From a virus: a stretch of 35,556 bases of DNA. Made by a program: the position numbers and the translations under genes. This document shows positions 1 to 6,437 of this stretch, piece after piece. The notes under the pieces are model-generated. The model had not been told where the DNA came from, did no database searches, and was given only the letters and a program-made list of their open reading frames with translations. Numbering within the stretch: position 1 is the first letter of the stretch; every line of letters begins with the position of its first letter. The stretch lies in the IMG/VR virus record IMGVR_UViG_3300030116_003153, positions 1-35,556 of that record; one strand, 5' to 3'.

Positions 1-542
1 TTAATGCTAACGGTGCTGACTATGCAGAGTTTTTTGAAACCAATGATGGCAATGCCATTGCTGTTGGTAAAACAGTTGTGCTTGATAACAATAAAGTTAG
101 AGCATCTACAGCATCAGATGATGCTGCAACAATCATCGGAGTTGTTAGACCAAAAGTTGACGGTATTAACTCTATGATGATTGGTAATACTGCATGGAAC
201 GCCTGGACGAATAAATATATGCATGATGATTTTGGGTGTTTTATTATGGAAGATTATACTGTCACTGAATGGCAGGATGGTGAAACTGTTAGTTATGAAA
301 CCGATAAAATACCATCAGACGTTGAAGTGCCAAATGATGCAGTAGTAAAGACACAACAAAGAAAAAAACTTAATCCTGATTATGATCAAAGTATAGAATA
401 TAAACCACGTTCTGAAAGAGATGAGTGGGTTATTATAGGTATGCTTGGACAGATACAAATTGAGAAAGGTCAAAAGACTGGAGACAGATGGATTAAAATG
501 AAAGACATTTCAGACACAGTAGAGGAGTGGTTAGTAAGATGA
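1..542 (+). CDS. Tail fibre/appendage protein, 3' part (peptidase G2-like autoprocessing domain)
   Basis: The frame is open from base 3, so this is the C-terminal part of a longer protein. The first visible residues, ANGADYAEFFE, followed by VGKTVVLDN and IIGVVRPK, match the pattern of the peptidase G2 / intramolecular chaperone domain (PF11962) of phage neck appendages and tail spikes, which helps the trimer fold and then cleaves itself. The GTG at 78 is only an internal codon. The truncated gene at 35130-35556 ends with one base of a codon and this segment starts with two, so the halves would join in frame into a protein of about 322 aa. The gene ends in an ATGA overlap with the next fibre gene. 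The family is likely; the exact cleavage residue was not identified. Confidence 0.75.
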   Translation, partial: NANGADYAEFFETNDGNAIAVGKTVVLDNNKVRASTASDDAATIIGVVRPKVDGINSMMIGNTAWNAWTNKYMHDDFGCFIMEDYTVTEWQDGETVSYETDKIPSDVEVPNDAVVKTQQRKKLNPDYDQSIEYKPRSERDEWVIIGMLGQIQIEKGQKTGDRWIKMKDISDTVEEWLVR

Positions 543-1681
543 CAAGTGAAATCAAAGTAGACACTATTAGTGAACAAACCAGTGCAAATGGTGTAGCCAT
601 TGATAGTGTAACACTAAAAGATGGTGGAGTTACAGCAACTGCTGCAAGTACAATTACAGTTGCTGACAACTCAGATAACCTAACACTTACATCGACAGAT
701 GCTGATGCAAACTCTGGGCCTAACTTAAACCTATATCGTAATTCTGCTAGTCCTGCAGATAGTGACCACGCAGGAGAAATTGCTTTTAATGCAAAAAATG
801 ATGCTGGAGAAGTTATTAAATATGGAAAAATAAGGATGCAAACAGATGATGTATCTGATGGTGCTGAAACAGGTAGATTTGATATATCCACTATGTTTGC
901 TGGTTCTGAAATAAGTAGGTTCATGATTAAAAACGATGAAATAGTCGTGAATCAAAATGGAGTAGATTTTGATTTCAGAGTTGAGGGTAATAATTATGCA
1001 AACAATTTAAAAGTAGATGCTGGTTCTGATGTTGTTTTGATGGGAGATGGAACAGATTATGCATCATCACAACTACAAGTAACTTGGGCAGATGGAAGAG
1101 CAGACTCAACAGCAGTAGCTTATTTTAAAAATGAAAAGAGCAGCGGAACACTTTTTGGAATAACTGTTCAATTTAGAAACTTAGCACCAGATAACCAAAC
1201 TTCTATTTTGCAAAGTTGGCAAGATACTTCAGCTATAAGAGCAAGATGTTTTGCAGATGGAGATTTTCAAAATCACGACAATGCTTATGGGTCACTATCT
1301 GACGAAAGAATTAAACAAGATATACGAGATAGTAATTCACAATGGGATGATATTAAGGCACTGAAGGTAAGAAACTTTAAGAAGAAGGATGATATTCGTC
1401 AATATGGTGATAATGCCTGGGAGCAAATCGGTGTGATTGCTCAAGAGTTAGAAGATGCAGGTATGGATAAATTAGTAAGACATTCAGATCCGACCGAAGC
1501 CGATATTGCTTCTGACCCATCTTTTGGAACAATAGATGAAGATGGAAATATAACAGTAAATGAACAAGTAAAGGGTGTTAATTATTCAGTATTATACATG
1601 AAAGCCATTAAAGCATTACAAGAAGCTATGGCAAAAATAGAAACACTAGAGACAAAAGTAAAAGCATTGGAGGACGCATAA
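539..1681 (+). CDS. Tail fibre protein with C-terminal peptidase S74 chaperone
   Basis: About 380 aa starting at ATG 539, inside the ATGA overlap with the preceding stop; an upstream in-frame GTG at 527 is less likely because homologous N-termini begin at (M)SEI. Three parts are visible: an adaptor (EIKVDTISEQTSANGVAIDS), a middle part with LNLYRNSASPADSD shared with the gene at 35130, and a C-terminal peptidase S74 / endosialidase chaperone domain from about residue 250 with the signature SLSDERIKQDI, followed by IGVIAQELEDAG and a final coiled coil. S74 domains trimerise the fibre and are released by self-cleavage at the serine of this signature. Role inferred: a receptor-binding fibre or tip. 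The family call is strong; the receptor is unknown. Confidence 0.85.
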   Translation: MTSEIKVDTISEQTSANGVAIDSVTLKDGGVTATAASTITVADNSDNLTLTSTDADANSGPNLNLYRNSASPADSDHAGEIAFNAKNDAGEVIKYGKIRMQTDDVSDGAETGRFDISTMFAGSEISRFMIKNDEIVVNQNGVDFDFRVEGNNYANNLKVDAGSDVVLMGDGTDYASSQLQVTWADGRADSTAVAYFKNEKSSGTLFGITVQFRNLAPDNQTSILQSWQDTSAIRARCFADGDFQNHDNAYGSLSDERIKQDIRDSNSQWDDIKALKVRNFKKKDDIRQYGDNAWEQIGVIAQELEDAGMDKLVRHSDPTEADIASDPSFGTIDEDGNITVNEQVKGVNYSVLYMKAIKALQEAMAKIETLETKVKALEDA

Positions 1682-1682
1682 G

Positions 1683-2243
1683 ATGAGTGAAATAAGAGTA
1701 GATACAATATCAGAGAAGACATCAGCTAATGGTGTTGCTATTGATAGTGTGACATTAAAAGATGGGGATGTTAGTTCAACAACAATAACAATGGACGGAC
1801 TTACAACTAAAGTTGCATCAGGTGATGTTATATTTCAAGGTGGCATAGTTGGAAACGTTACACTTAGTAATGGAACAAATAAATTATTAGAATTTTCAAC
1901 TGAAAGTTATGATAGAGGTAATAATTTTGCAAGTGGTGCATTTACTGCTCCTAAAGATGGAGTTTATATGTTTCATTGTTGTTATAGACCAAATAACTTT
2001 GCTTTTGATAGAATTATTACAAAGGTATTTAAAAACGATTCTGACATTGGTGGCACAGCAATAAGTAATACTGGAGAAGTTAGTAATACTAATACTAATG
2101 AGTATCCCCTTGTTCAAGTCACGAATTTGCTTAGTCTTTCACAAAACGACACAATCAAACATTATGGTTATCAAAACACTGGTGGAGATCAAACTATTTT
2201 TCAACAAACATTATTTGTAATAAGGGTGGGGACATTTGATTAA
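1683..2243 (+). CDS. Tail fibre tip protein with C1q/TNF-like head domain
   Basis: 186 aa. Its first 27 residues nearly repeat the start of the preceding fibre protein (SEIRVDTISEKTSANGVAID), so the two share an attachment module. The rest looks like a C1q-type jelly roll: FASGAFTAPKDGVYMFHCC at about residues 80-98, then alternating beta-strand-like segments ending FVIRVGTFD. C1q-like domains in phage fibres form trimeric heads that often bind glycans. The gene starts 2 nt after the previous stop and its own stop overlaps the next start (TAATG), so it is translated as part of the fibre operon. C1q is the best fold guess; another beta-sandwich is possible. Confidence 0.65.
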   Translation: MSEIRVDTISEKTSANGVAIDSVTLKDGDVSSTTITMDGLTTKVASGDVIFQGGIVGNVTLSNGTNKLLEFSTESYDRGNNFASGAFTAPKDGVYMFHCCYRPNNFAFDRIITKVFKNDSDIGGTAISNTGEVSNTNTNEYPLVQVTNLLSLSQNDTIKHYGYQNTGGDQTIFQQTLFVIRVGTFD

Positions 2244-2575
2244 TGAGTAAAATAGGAACAAAAGTTCAACTGTACTTAGCAGCAAACGGTAAAGATTACG
2301 AAACAGAGTTTGAGGCTGGAAATGTAATAGTTATGGACAATGGTGACGGTGCATTTATTCACACTTGGAATGTTGACGGTCTTACAAAACCAACAGACTC
2401 ACAATTAGATGCACTAGAAGGTGATGCAACTAAAAGTGAAAACAATTTTAAAATTAAAGCAACTCGTAAAATTTCTTATGGAGATATTGGTGATCAGCTT
2501 GATGAAATATATAAAGACATAGATGCTTGGAAAGCTCGTATCAAGTCTATCAAAGATGCAAACCCTAAAAGTTAA
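2243..2575 (+). CDS. Small virion-associated protein with XkdW-like C-terminus
   Basis: 110 aa. The C-terminal third, YGDIGDQLDEIYKDIDAW followed by KARIKSIKDANPK, has the pattern found at the end of many phage tail-fibre-associated proteins (XkdW-like, '..IGDQLDMIYWD....W...I..VK..YPK'). The N-terminal half is predicted beta-rich. It lies directly after three fibre genes with a TAATG overlap, so a role in fibre assembly or attachment is inferred. No enzymatic motif was seen. Confidence 0.5.
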   Translation: MSKIGTKVQLYLAANGKDYETEFEAGNVIVMDNGDGAFIHTWNVDGLTKPTDSQLDALEGDATKSENNFKIKATRKISYGDIGDQLDEIYKDIDAWKARIKSIKDANPKS

Positions 2576-2578
2576 AAA

Positions 2579-2776
2579 ATGGAACAAGAAAACAGAGAAG
2601 CCATTATCCGTATAGAGGGTAAGCTAGAGCTGCTTGATCAAAAGATTACTAACATGCGTGATAATCATATACATCACTTAGACCTGCAGCTGAAAAAAAC
2701 TAATCAATATATATGGGCTATCAGCTCTGTCATTTTTGCTGGACTCATAACACTATTATACAGATCATTTTTATAA
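2579..2776 (+). CDS. XhlA-like small membrane protein (holin accessory candidate)
   Basis: 65 aa: a charged N-terminal coiled-coil helix (residues 1-45, with EGKLELLDQKI) followed by one transmembrane segment near the C-terminus (about residues 46-62, YIWAISSVIFAGLITLLY). This is the layout of the haemolysin XhlA family, small phage proteins found beside holins and endolysins. It starts 3 nt after the previous stop and opens the lysis region. Function is inferred from topology and position. Confidence 0.5.
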   Translation: MEQENREAIIRIEGKLELLDQKITNMRDNHIHHLDLQLKKTNQYIWAISSVIFAGLITLLYRSFL

Positions 2777-2783
2777 AATATTT

Positions 2784-3098
2784 ATGGCCCTCTCAAATAC
2801 CAGGGGCATGGTAGCTGAGTTGCGTGCCGTTGCACACCTTGCCAATGACCCTGACATAATGACGTTCGTACCATCTGGCGGTCTTGGGCCAATAGATATT
2901 ATTACGATTAATAAAAAAACAGGTGAGCATAGATACTATGACGTAAAGTTTGCATCTATGCGTAAGACTGTCAAAAAAACACACAACCCAAGAATAAACA
3001 GATCACTAAATAATTTACAAAGATCATTTAGTAAAAATTTAAGACCAATAAGGATAGAAATAATATATGTCGATGATAACGGACGAGTCACACTTTGA
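2784..3098 (+). CDS. Small PD-(D/E)XK nuclease-like protein
   Basis: 104 aa. The core of a restriction-endonuclease-like fold can be read: Glu12 in AELRAVAHLA, Asp38 in GPIDII and Asp53-Val-Lys55 in YYDVKFAS, followed by a basic C-terminal half (RKTVKKTHNPRINRSL) that could bind DNA. This spacing suits a minimal Holliday-junction-resolvase-type or nicking nuclease. The gene sits among lysis genes and its 3' end overlaps the endolysin by 32 nt. Possible roles are resolving DNA branches before packaging or degrading host DNA; neither is shown by the sequence. Confidence 0.6.
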   Translation: MALSNTRGMVAELRAVAHLANDPDIMTFVPSGGLGPIDIITINKKTGEHRYYDVKFASMRKTVKKTHNPRINRSLNNLQRSFSKNLRPIRIEIIYVDDNGRVTL

Positions 3099-3450
3099 GG
3101 CAGGTCAAACAAACTGGCCGTCTTTTTCTTACAAAGAATTAGCATGTCAGCACTGCGGCTCTATAGCCCTGGAGGAAAGTTTTCTAGTAGCTCTGCAAGA
3201 GCTGCGGGATGCGTATGGTAAACCAATGAGAATTACATCTGGTTATAGATGTCCACAACATCCCATAGAACTTAAAAAGTCCAGCCCAGGATACCATTCG
3301 GTCGGGGCATGTGATGTGGCCGTGAGTGGTGAAGATGCAATAAAGTTATTGAGACTGGCATTAAATCTTGGCTGGACAGGCATTGGTATAAACACACCAT
3401 CGTTTATACACCTAGATCGTAGATCACAACCAACAATATGGAAATATTAA
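3067..3450 (+). CDS. Endolysin, peptidase M15 family (D-Ala-D-Ala peptidase)
   Basis: 127 aa, matching the M15A zinc peptidase family (PF08291). Zinc ligands are visible as His77 and Asp83 in YHSVGACDVA and His115 in FIHLDRR; ITSGYRCPQHP is the conserved turn before them. An N-terminal part with C-x2-C (ACQHCG) precedes the catalytic domain. Such enzymes cut peptide cross-links in peptidoglycan. ATG 3067 was chosen because AGGA lies 12 nt upstream, though ATG 3073 is possible. There is no signal peptide, so release would need the holin encoded directly downstream. Confidence 0.88.
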   Translation: MSMITDESHFEAGQTNWPSFSYKELACQHCGSIALEESFLVALQELRDAYGKPMRITSGYRCPQHPIELKKSSPGYHSVGACDVAVSGEDAIKLLRLALNLGWTGIGINTPSFIHLDRRSQPTIWKY

Positions 3451-3451
3451 A

Positions 3452-3859
3452 ATGAACCCGTTGATGTTAATAAAACCACTTATGGGTTTAGCTGGTGGCC
3501 TAATAAAAAATCCTGTGGTGGATCTTGTAATTAATAAAACCACTTCAGCAATTTCTCATAAACTAGAAAAAGATAAAATTATAAAAGCAAAAGAGATTGA
3601 AGCTGCTAAGCAGGTGGACGTTGCCAAGATTGGTGTACAGTTAGAACAAGTCAAGCAGCAGGAGAATAGCTGGAAAGACGAGTGGCTCACTTTATTTTTT
3701 ACAGGAATAATTTTAATGCATTTTTTACCCTGGACGCAGCCCTGGATGGCAGCAGGATGGGAGATACTTAAATCAGCAAACGATTACTTTTGGATAATTA
3801 TACTAACGATTGTTGGAGGTAGCTTTGGTGTCACAACACTTAACAAGTTTAAAAAATGA
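3452..3859 (+). CDS. Holin-like protein, 3TM GTA-release type
   Basis: 135 aa: an N-terminal hydrophobic stretch (GLAGGLIKNPVVDLVI), a long charged helix, the motif NSWKDEWLTLFF, then two further transmembrane segments (about residues 78-98 and 110-128) and a basic tail. This matches the pattern of the three-TM holin family described for gene-transfer-agent release (PF11351). The gene follows the endolysin by 1 nt. Role inferred: membrane permeabilisation that lets the M15 endolysin reach the wall. Confidence 0.7.
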   Translation: MNPLMLIKPLMGLAGGLIKNPVVDLVINKTTSAISHKLEKDKIIKAKEIEAAKQVDVAKIGVQLEQVKQQENSWKDEWLTLFFTGIILMHFLPWTQPWMAAGWEILKSANDYFWIIILTIVGGSFGVTTLNKFKK

Positions 3860-4083
3860 TTTGGGTTATAACTGCAATGCTATGGCATCACGACATAACA
3901 GGCCCAACGTATAGCCAGTACAAAGATGAGACCTTTACATCTAAAGTTGAGTGTCTAGATCATATATTTTGGAATAGAGGAGAGCTGGTGTACAAACTTG
4001 TAGAAGTACACGGCACAAGAGAAGGAAAAACATTAAAGACCTGGGCTTTCTTTTGTGAAGGCACACAGTTAGAGGAAGTATGA
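3856..4083 (+). CDS. Small protein of unknown function in lysis cassette
   Basis: 75 aa, starting in an ATGA overlap with the holin stop and itself overlapped by the next gene. It has two cysteines (KVECLDH and AFFCEGTQ) that could form a disulfide, and its first ten residues are hydrophobic and could act as a short export signal. No family was recognised. Overlaps on both sides support translation as part of the lysis operon. Confidence 0.5.
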   Translation: MIWVITAMLWHHDITGPTYSQYKDETFTSKVECLDHIFWNRGELVYKLVEVHGTREGKTLKTWAFFCEGTQLEEV

Positions 4084-4439
4084 AAGTAAGTGATAACACG
4101 TCAATATCAATGCCTGTACGCAACCTGCTATCTATTATCGGTGCAGTTGCAGTAGGGGTATGGGCGTATTTTGGCATCGAGCAAAGATTAAATATAGTGG
4201 AAACTGAAATACAATTAATGAACGCTGATCTGCTAAAAGCAGCAGCTCAAACCCCAATAGATCAAGAACAATACATGCTGCTAGAATTTTTAAGCAAAGA
4301 ACACGACAAACTCAAGGAAGATGTAGAAGAAAAACTACCAATGATAGACGCTGTAGACATGCACTCACAATTCCTAGAGGACAGGGTTATAGACCTAGAA
4401 ACACTTACAGATAAACTAAGAGGCAACGGCCATGATTGA
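4080..4439 (+). CDS. TM plus coiled-coil protein, i-spanin-like candidate
   Basis: 119 aa with one N-terminal transmembrane segment (about residues 15-32, LLSIIGAVAVGVWAYFGI) followed by a long charged helical region ending at the C-terminus. An N-in anchor with a periplasmic coiled coil is the layout of inner-membrane spanins, but no sequence family was recognised. It lies in the lysis cassette with 4-nt and 8-nt overlaps to its neighbours. Another structural membrane role is possible. Confidence 0.5.
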   Translation: MKVSDNTSISMPVRNLLSIIGAVAVGVWAYFGIEQRLNIVETEIQLMNADLLKAAAQTPIDQEQYMLLEFLSKEHDKLKEDVEEKLPMIDAVDMHSQFLEDRVIDLETLTDKLRGNGHD

Positions 4440-4650
4440 GGTCGTATTTGCTATTCTAATGATACAGAATGGAGCTGTTATAGAGTATGTACCTACTAGC
4501 GGTATGGCTGACTGCCTGGAACAGAAACGCATTGTTACAAGGCAGATCGGTGAGAATCAAGAAGGCATCTCAATGCAATGCCAACAGGTTAAAGCCGAGG
4601 TCGAGATCGACATCGGTGACAGAAAAAGGATCATCAAAATCATTGAATAA
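4432..4650 (+). CDS. Small cysteine-containing protein, unknown
   Basis: 72 aa; the start lies within the end of the TM/coiled-coil gene (8-nt overlap). The first 17 residues are hydrophobic (IEVVFAILMIQNGAVIEY). Two cysteines, in ADCLEQKR and MQCQQVKAEVE, are spaced as if disulfide-linked in an exported protein. There is no lipobox, so it is not an obvious outer-membrane spanin. It closes the rightward fibre-lysis operon; the next 319 nt are non-coding. Confidence 0.5.
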   Translation: MIEVVFAILMIQNGAVIEYVPTSGMADCLEQKRIVTRQIGENQEGISMQCQQVKAEVEIDIGDRKRIIKIIE

Positions 4651-4662
4651 GGGTTCAATACA

Positions 4663-4678
4663 TTACTCCAAAAGTACT
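4663..4678 (+). repeat. 16-nt direct repeat, copy 1 (integrase arm-site candidate)
   Basis: TTACTCCAAAAGTACT. A second copy with one mismatch (TTACTCTAAAAGTACT) lies at 4918-4933, 255 nt downstream and 37 nt before the tRNA. Repeats in this position can be arm-type integrase sites. Confidence 0.5.
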
Positions 4679-4884
4679 TTTTCAAAAAATAAATAATTAA
4701 TAGAGGTGCAATCAGGGTGCAGCTATTTATGTAACCCAAGCATATCAACAAAAACCTTACGTGTGGGTACTACTCGAACACGTGTCCGACCCCAGAAAAT
4801 CCCCAAAAAACAAGATATATCAATTTTGTCACACCAATAAATTTATCCCAAAAAACCAACAAAAATATTATTACTGTTTTGCAT

Positions 4885-4908
4885 CAGGTGCAGGTACAGG
4901 TGCAGGTT
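4885..4908 (+). repeat. Tandem 12-nt repeat in attP-side region
   Basis: Two adjacent units, CAGGTGCAGGTA and CAGGTGCAGGTT, differ only in the last base. Related AGGTGCA and AGGGTGCAG words occur at 4704-4722, so the motif recurs across the non-coding stretch and may bind a protein. Confidence 0.5.
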
Positions 4909-4917
4909 CTTGCATTG

Positions 4918-4933
4918 TTACTCTAAAAGTACT
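4918..4933 (+). repeat. 16-nt direct repeat, copy 2
   Basis: TTACTCTAAAAGTACT, 15 of 16 bases identical to the copy at 4663-4678. It ends 36 nt before the tRNA-Asp gene and just upstream of two TATAAT hexamers. Confidence 0.5.
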
Positions 4934-4947
4934 ATATGTTTATTATG

Positions 4948-4959
4948 TATAATTATAAT
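4948..4959 (+). promoter_or_regulatory. Putative -10 elements for tRNA/integrase
   Basis: Two exact TATAAT hexamers lie back to back (4948-4953 and 4954-4959), 10-16 nt before the tRNA 5' end. No good -35 element is seen at the proper distance, so this is only a candidate promoter in A+T-rich DNA. Confidence 0.3.
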
Positions 4960-4969
4960 ATAAACATGT

Positions 4970-5047
4970 GGTGGCGTAGTTCAGCCTGGTTAGAACGCTT
5001 GCCTGTCACGCAAGAGGTCGAGGGTTCAAATCCCTTCGTCACCGCCA
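4970..5047 (+). tRNA. tRNA-Asp (GTC anticodon)
   Basis: A full cloverleaf can be folded. The acceptor stem GGTGGCG pairs with CGTCACC (one G-U); the D arm is GTTC/GAAC; the anticodon arm CTTGC/GCAAG encloses loop CTGTCAC with anticodon GTC; the variable loop is AGGTC; the T arm GAGGG/CCCTT encloses TTCAAAT. Discriminator G73 and an encoded CCA follow. It is 78 nt long and directly precedes the integrase gene. It may be a working tRNA, the integration core copied from a host tRNA-Asp gene, or both. Confidence 0.95.
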
Positions 5048-5065
5048 CAAAAGAAAGAAGTAATA
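4970..5065 (+). other. Attachment site (attP core) candidate within tRNA-Asp
   Basis: Tyrosine integrases of marine podoviruses and many temperate phages use the 3' part of a host tRNA gene as the crossover core, with attP beside int. Here a complete tRNA-Asp ends 18 nt before the integrase start codon, and repeat-rich DNA lies on its other side. The exact core cannot be set without a host junction. Confidence 0.5.
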
Positions 5066-6244
5066 ATGATAACAGTACAAGAAGTTAAATCACGAAACGT
5101 TTTTCGTGTGCGTGGTCCACAAGGGACAAAATCGTTTAACATTAGTAAGCTTGGCAAACGACTAGCTCGAGTCCAAGCACAGGCTTATGCCGATGAAATC
5201 AATCATGCTATACACACTAAAGCTGTAGGATTCTTTTACAGTGAGTGGACCTTACTACAAGCAGTAGAAGAATTTTATGTAGATTTTGCTAGATTAAAAA
5301 GAGCTAACGGTTCATTAGGTAGATACAAAAATGAACTGAAAAGAATAGTTGGTACAGATGGCAACAAAACACCGTTTTCAGATGTATTGATCAAAACCTT
5401 TAAATTAAAAGATGCAGACAAGATAGTTGATTATTTGTACAGCCAAGATTGGAGCAGCAAAGCTGTCAAACGTACACTTAAAAGTTTGAAGTTTGCATTT
5501 AGATTAGCTGTCAAAAGAGATTGGCTAAAAATAAATCCTATGTCTGAATGGAAATGGGATGCAGGTACTGATGAAGCAGATACAGCTATAAGAGAAGAAG
5601 GTGAAGTTATAATACCTGCAAAATCCGAGGTTGCTAAATTGATACGAGAAACCAAAGATCCAAAATTTAAATTACTATATCAGGTGGCTGCTACAACAGG
5701 ACTAAGACCATCTGAGCTTTGTGGTCTTGCATGGTCTAATATTGATTTTGCAAACAACTTTATTTATGTAAAGCAGCAACGTGACCAGGATAATAATTTA
5801 ACAACACGTCTTAAAACTAAAAACTCTGATAGAAGAATACCTTTAGTCAGAGAAACAAAAGAAGCTTTGCTTAAATATCAATCTTTGCAAACAGTAAGAT
5901 CATGGTTGGGTCACAATGGTGGGCCTGGCATAAAAACAGATTTAGTGTTTGTAACAGTAAATGGCAACAGTTATGCACGTCAAAGAGTGTGGGAAAACTT
6001 CCAAAGACATAAAAGACTAGCTAATGTGGATATTGCTAAAAGCTTGTACACCTTTAGACACTTTTATGCATCTAACCTGATTGATGCTCATAAAAAAGGC
6101 AACATAAGTTTCTTAGAAATATCAAGATACATGGGTCATCGTAGTTATGAGTTTACTGAAACGATCTATGGTCACTTGATACGTGACATGGAAGCTGACC
6201 AACAGGTCGTTGATGATCTTTCACAAACACTGTCTTTTGCCTAA
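5066..6244 (+). CDS. int: Tyrosine site-specific integrase
   Basis: 392 aa. An N-terminal arm-binding-like part (to about residue 60) and a core-binding SAM-like domain (about 60-165) precede the catalytic domain. Active-site residues are readable: Arg in TTGLRPSELCG (about 215), Lys in RLKTKNSDRRIP (about 253), Arg-His in YTFRHFYAS (about 330), His in YMGHRS (about 357) and the nucleophile Tyr in ETIYGHL (about 368). The first His of the usual HxxR box is Tyr here. ATG 5066 is preceded by AAGAAAGAAG. The gene directly follows tRNA-Asp, as expected for a tRNA-targeting integrase, and implies the phage can be temperate. Confidence 0.95.
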   Translation: MITVQEVKSRNVFRVRGPQGTKSFNISKLGKRLARVQAQAYADEINHAIHTKAVGFFYSEWTLLQAVEEFYVDFARLKRANGSLGRYKNELKRIVGTDGNKTPFSDVLIKTFKLKDADKIVDYLYSQDWSSKAVKRTLKSLKFAFRLAVKRDWLKINPMSEWKWDAGTDEADTAIREEGEVIIPAKSEVAKLIRETKDPKFKLLYQVAATTGLRPSELCGLAWSNIDFANNFIYVKQQRDQDNNLTTRLKTKNSDRRIPLVRETKEALLKYQSLQTVRSWLGHNGGPGIKTDLVFVTVNGNSYARQRVWENFQRHKRLANVDIAKSLYTFRHFYASNLIDAHKKGNISFLEISRYMGHRSYEFTETIYGHLIRDMEADQQVVDDLSQTLSFA

Positions 6245-6437
6245 TTTTAGGGGGGTGCTGTGGTATCAGTGCCTCCCGTTTCGTCAATCCTCGTGCATCC
6301 TGGAGCTTTTTTTTCGAGCAACTTACACAAAAAACTTGCTCTAAACCGTATTCATTATACTCCCACGTAAACGCTGCATGTATTAAAACACTGAAACGTT
6401 TCTTGCAGCAATCACATTTTAATTGATCATCTCTCAT
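6153..6437 (-). CDS. Small zinc-finger-like protein
   Basis: 94 aa, last gene of the leftward operon. Residues 1-50 hold two cysteine pairs, KCDCCKKRF and FCVSCSKKK, a likely four-Cys zinc site; the rest is basic and less ordered. The start overlaps the upstream stop (ATGA). The 3' 92 nt overlap the integrase 3' end on the other strand, so the last 30 residues may be unconserved. Role unknown; a small DNA- or protein-binding regulator is plausible. Confidence 0.55.
   Translation of the reverse strand: MRDDQLKCDCCKKRFSVLIHAAFTWEYNEYGLEQVFCVSCSKKKLQDARGLTKREALIPQHPPKIRQKTVFVKDHQRPVGQLPCHVSSDHRSFQ
6250..6277 (+). terminator. Hairpin after integrase (possible terminator)
   Basis: GGGGGGTGCTG pairs with CAGTGCCTCCC over 11 positions (three G-U wobbles) around a 6-nt loop, 6 nt after the integrase stop. 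The wobbles favour the rightward transcript. The tail GTTTCG is only weakly T-rich, so termination efficiency is doubtful. The hairpin lies inside the opposing zinc-finger gene. Confidence 0.4.

Larger units (their letters stand above)
4651..4969 (+). other. Non-coding region upstream of tRNA-integrase (attP arm candidate)
   Basis: No convincing gene lies here; a 63-codon GTG frame at 4761 lacks family features and a ribosome site. The stretch holds a spaced 16-nt direct repeat, a tandem 12-nt repeat, an ACACGTGT palindrome near 4780 and A-rich tracts. Phage attachment regions typically carry paired arm sites for the integrase and bending proteins on one side of the core, which here would be the tRNA. 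The assignment is an inference from position. Confidence 0.5.

Noticed and set aside
493-924. Minus-strand open frame of 143 codons in the fibre region
   Set aside because: It lies antisense to two clear fibre genes, has low-complexity Ser/Leu/Val composition and no motif; it is a shadow of codon bias.
4761-4952. Plus-strand GTG frame of 63 codons upstream of the tRNA
   Set aside because: No ribosome site or family feature, and it overlaps the repeat elements of the probable attachment region.
4650-6260. Integrase segment considered as an inserted mobile element or satellite
   Set aside because: No terminal inverted repeats or target duplications, and base composition and gene spacing match the phage; an attP-int module explains it.
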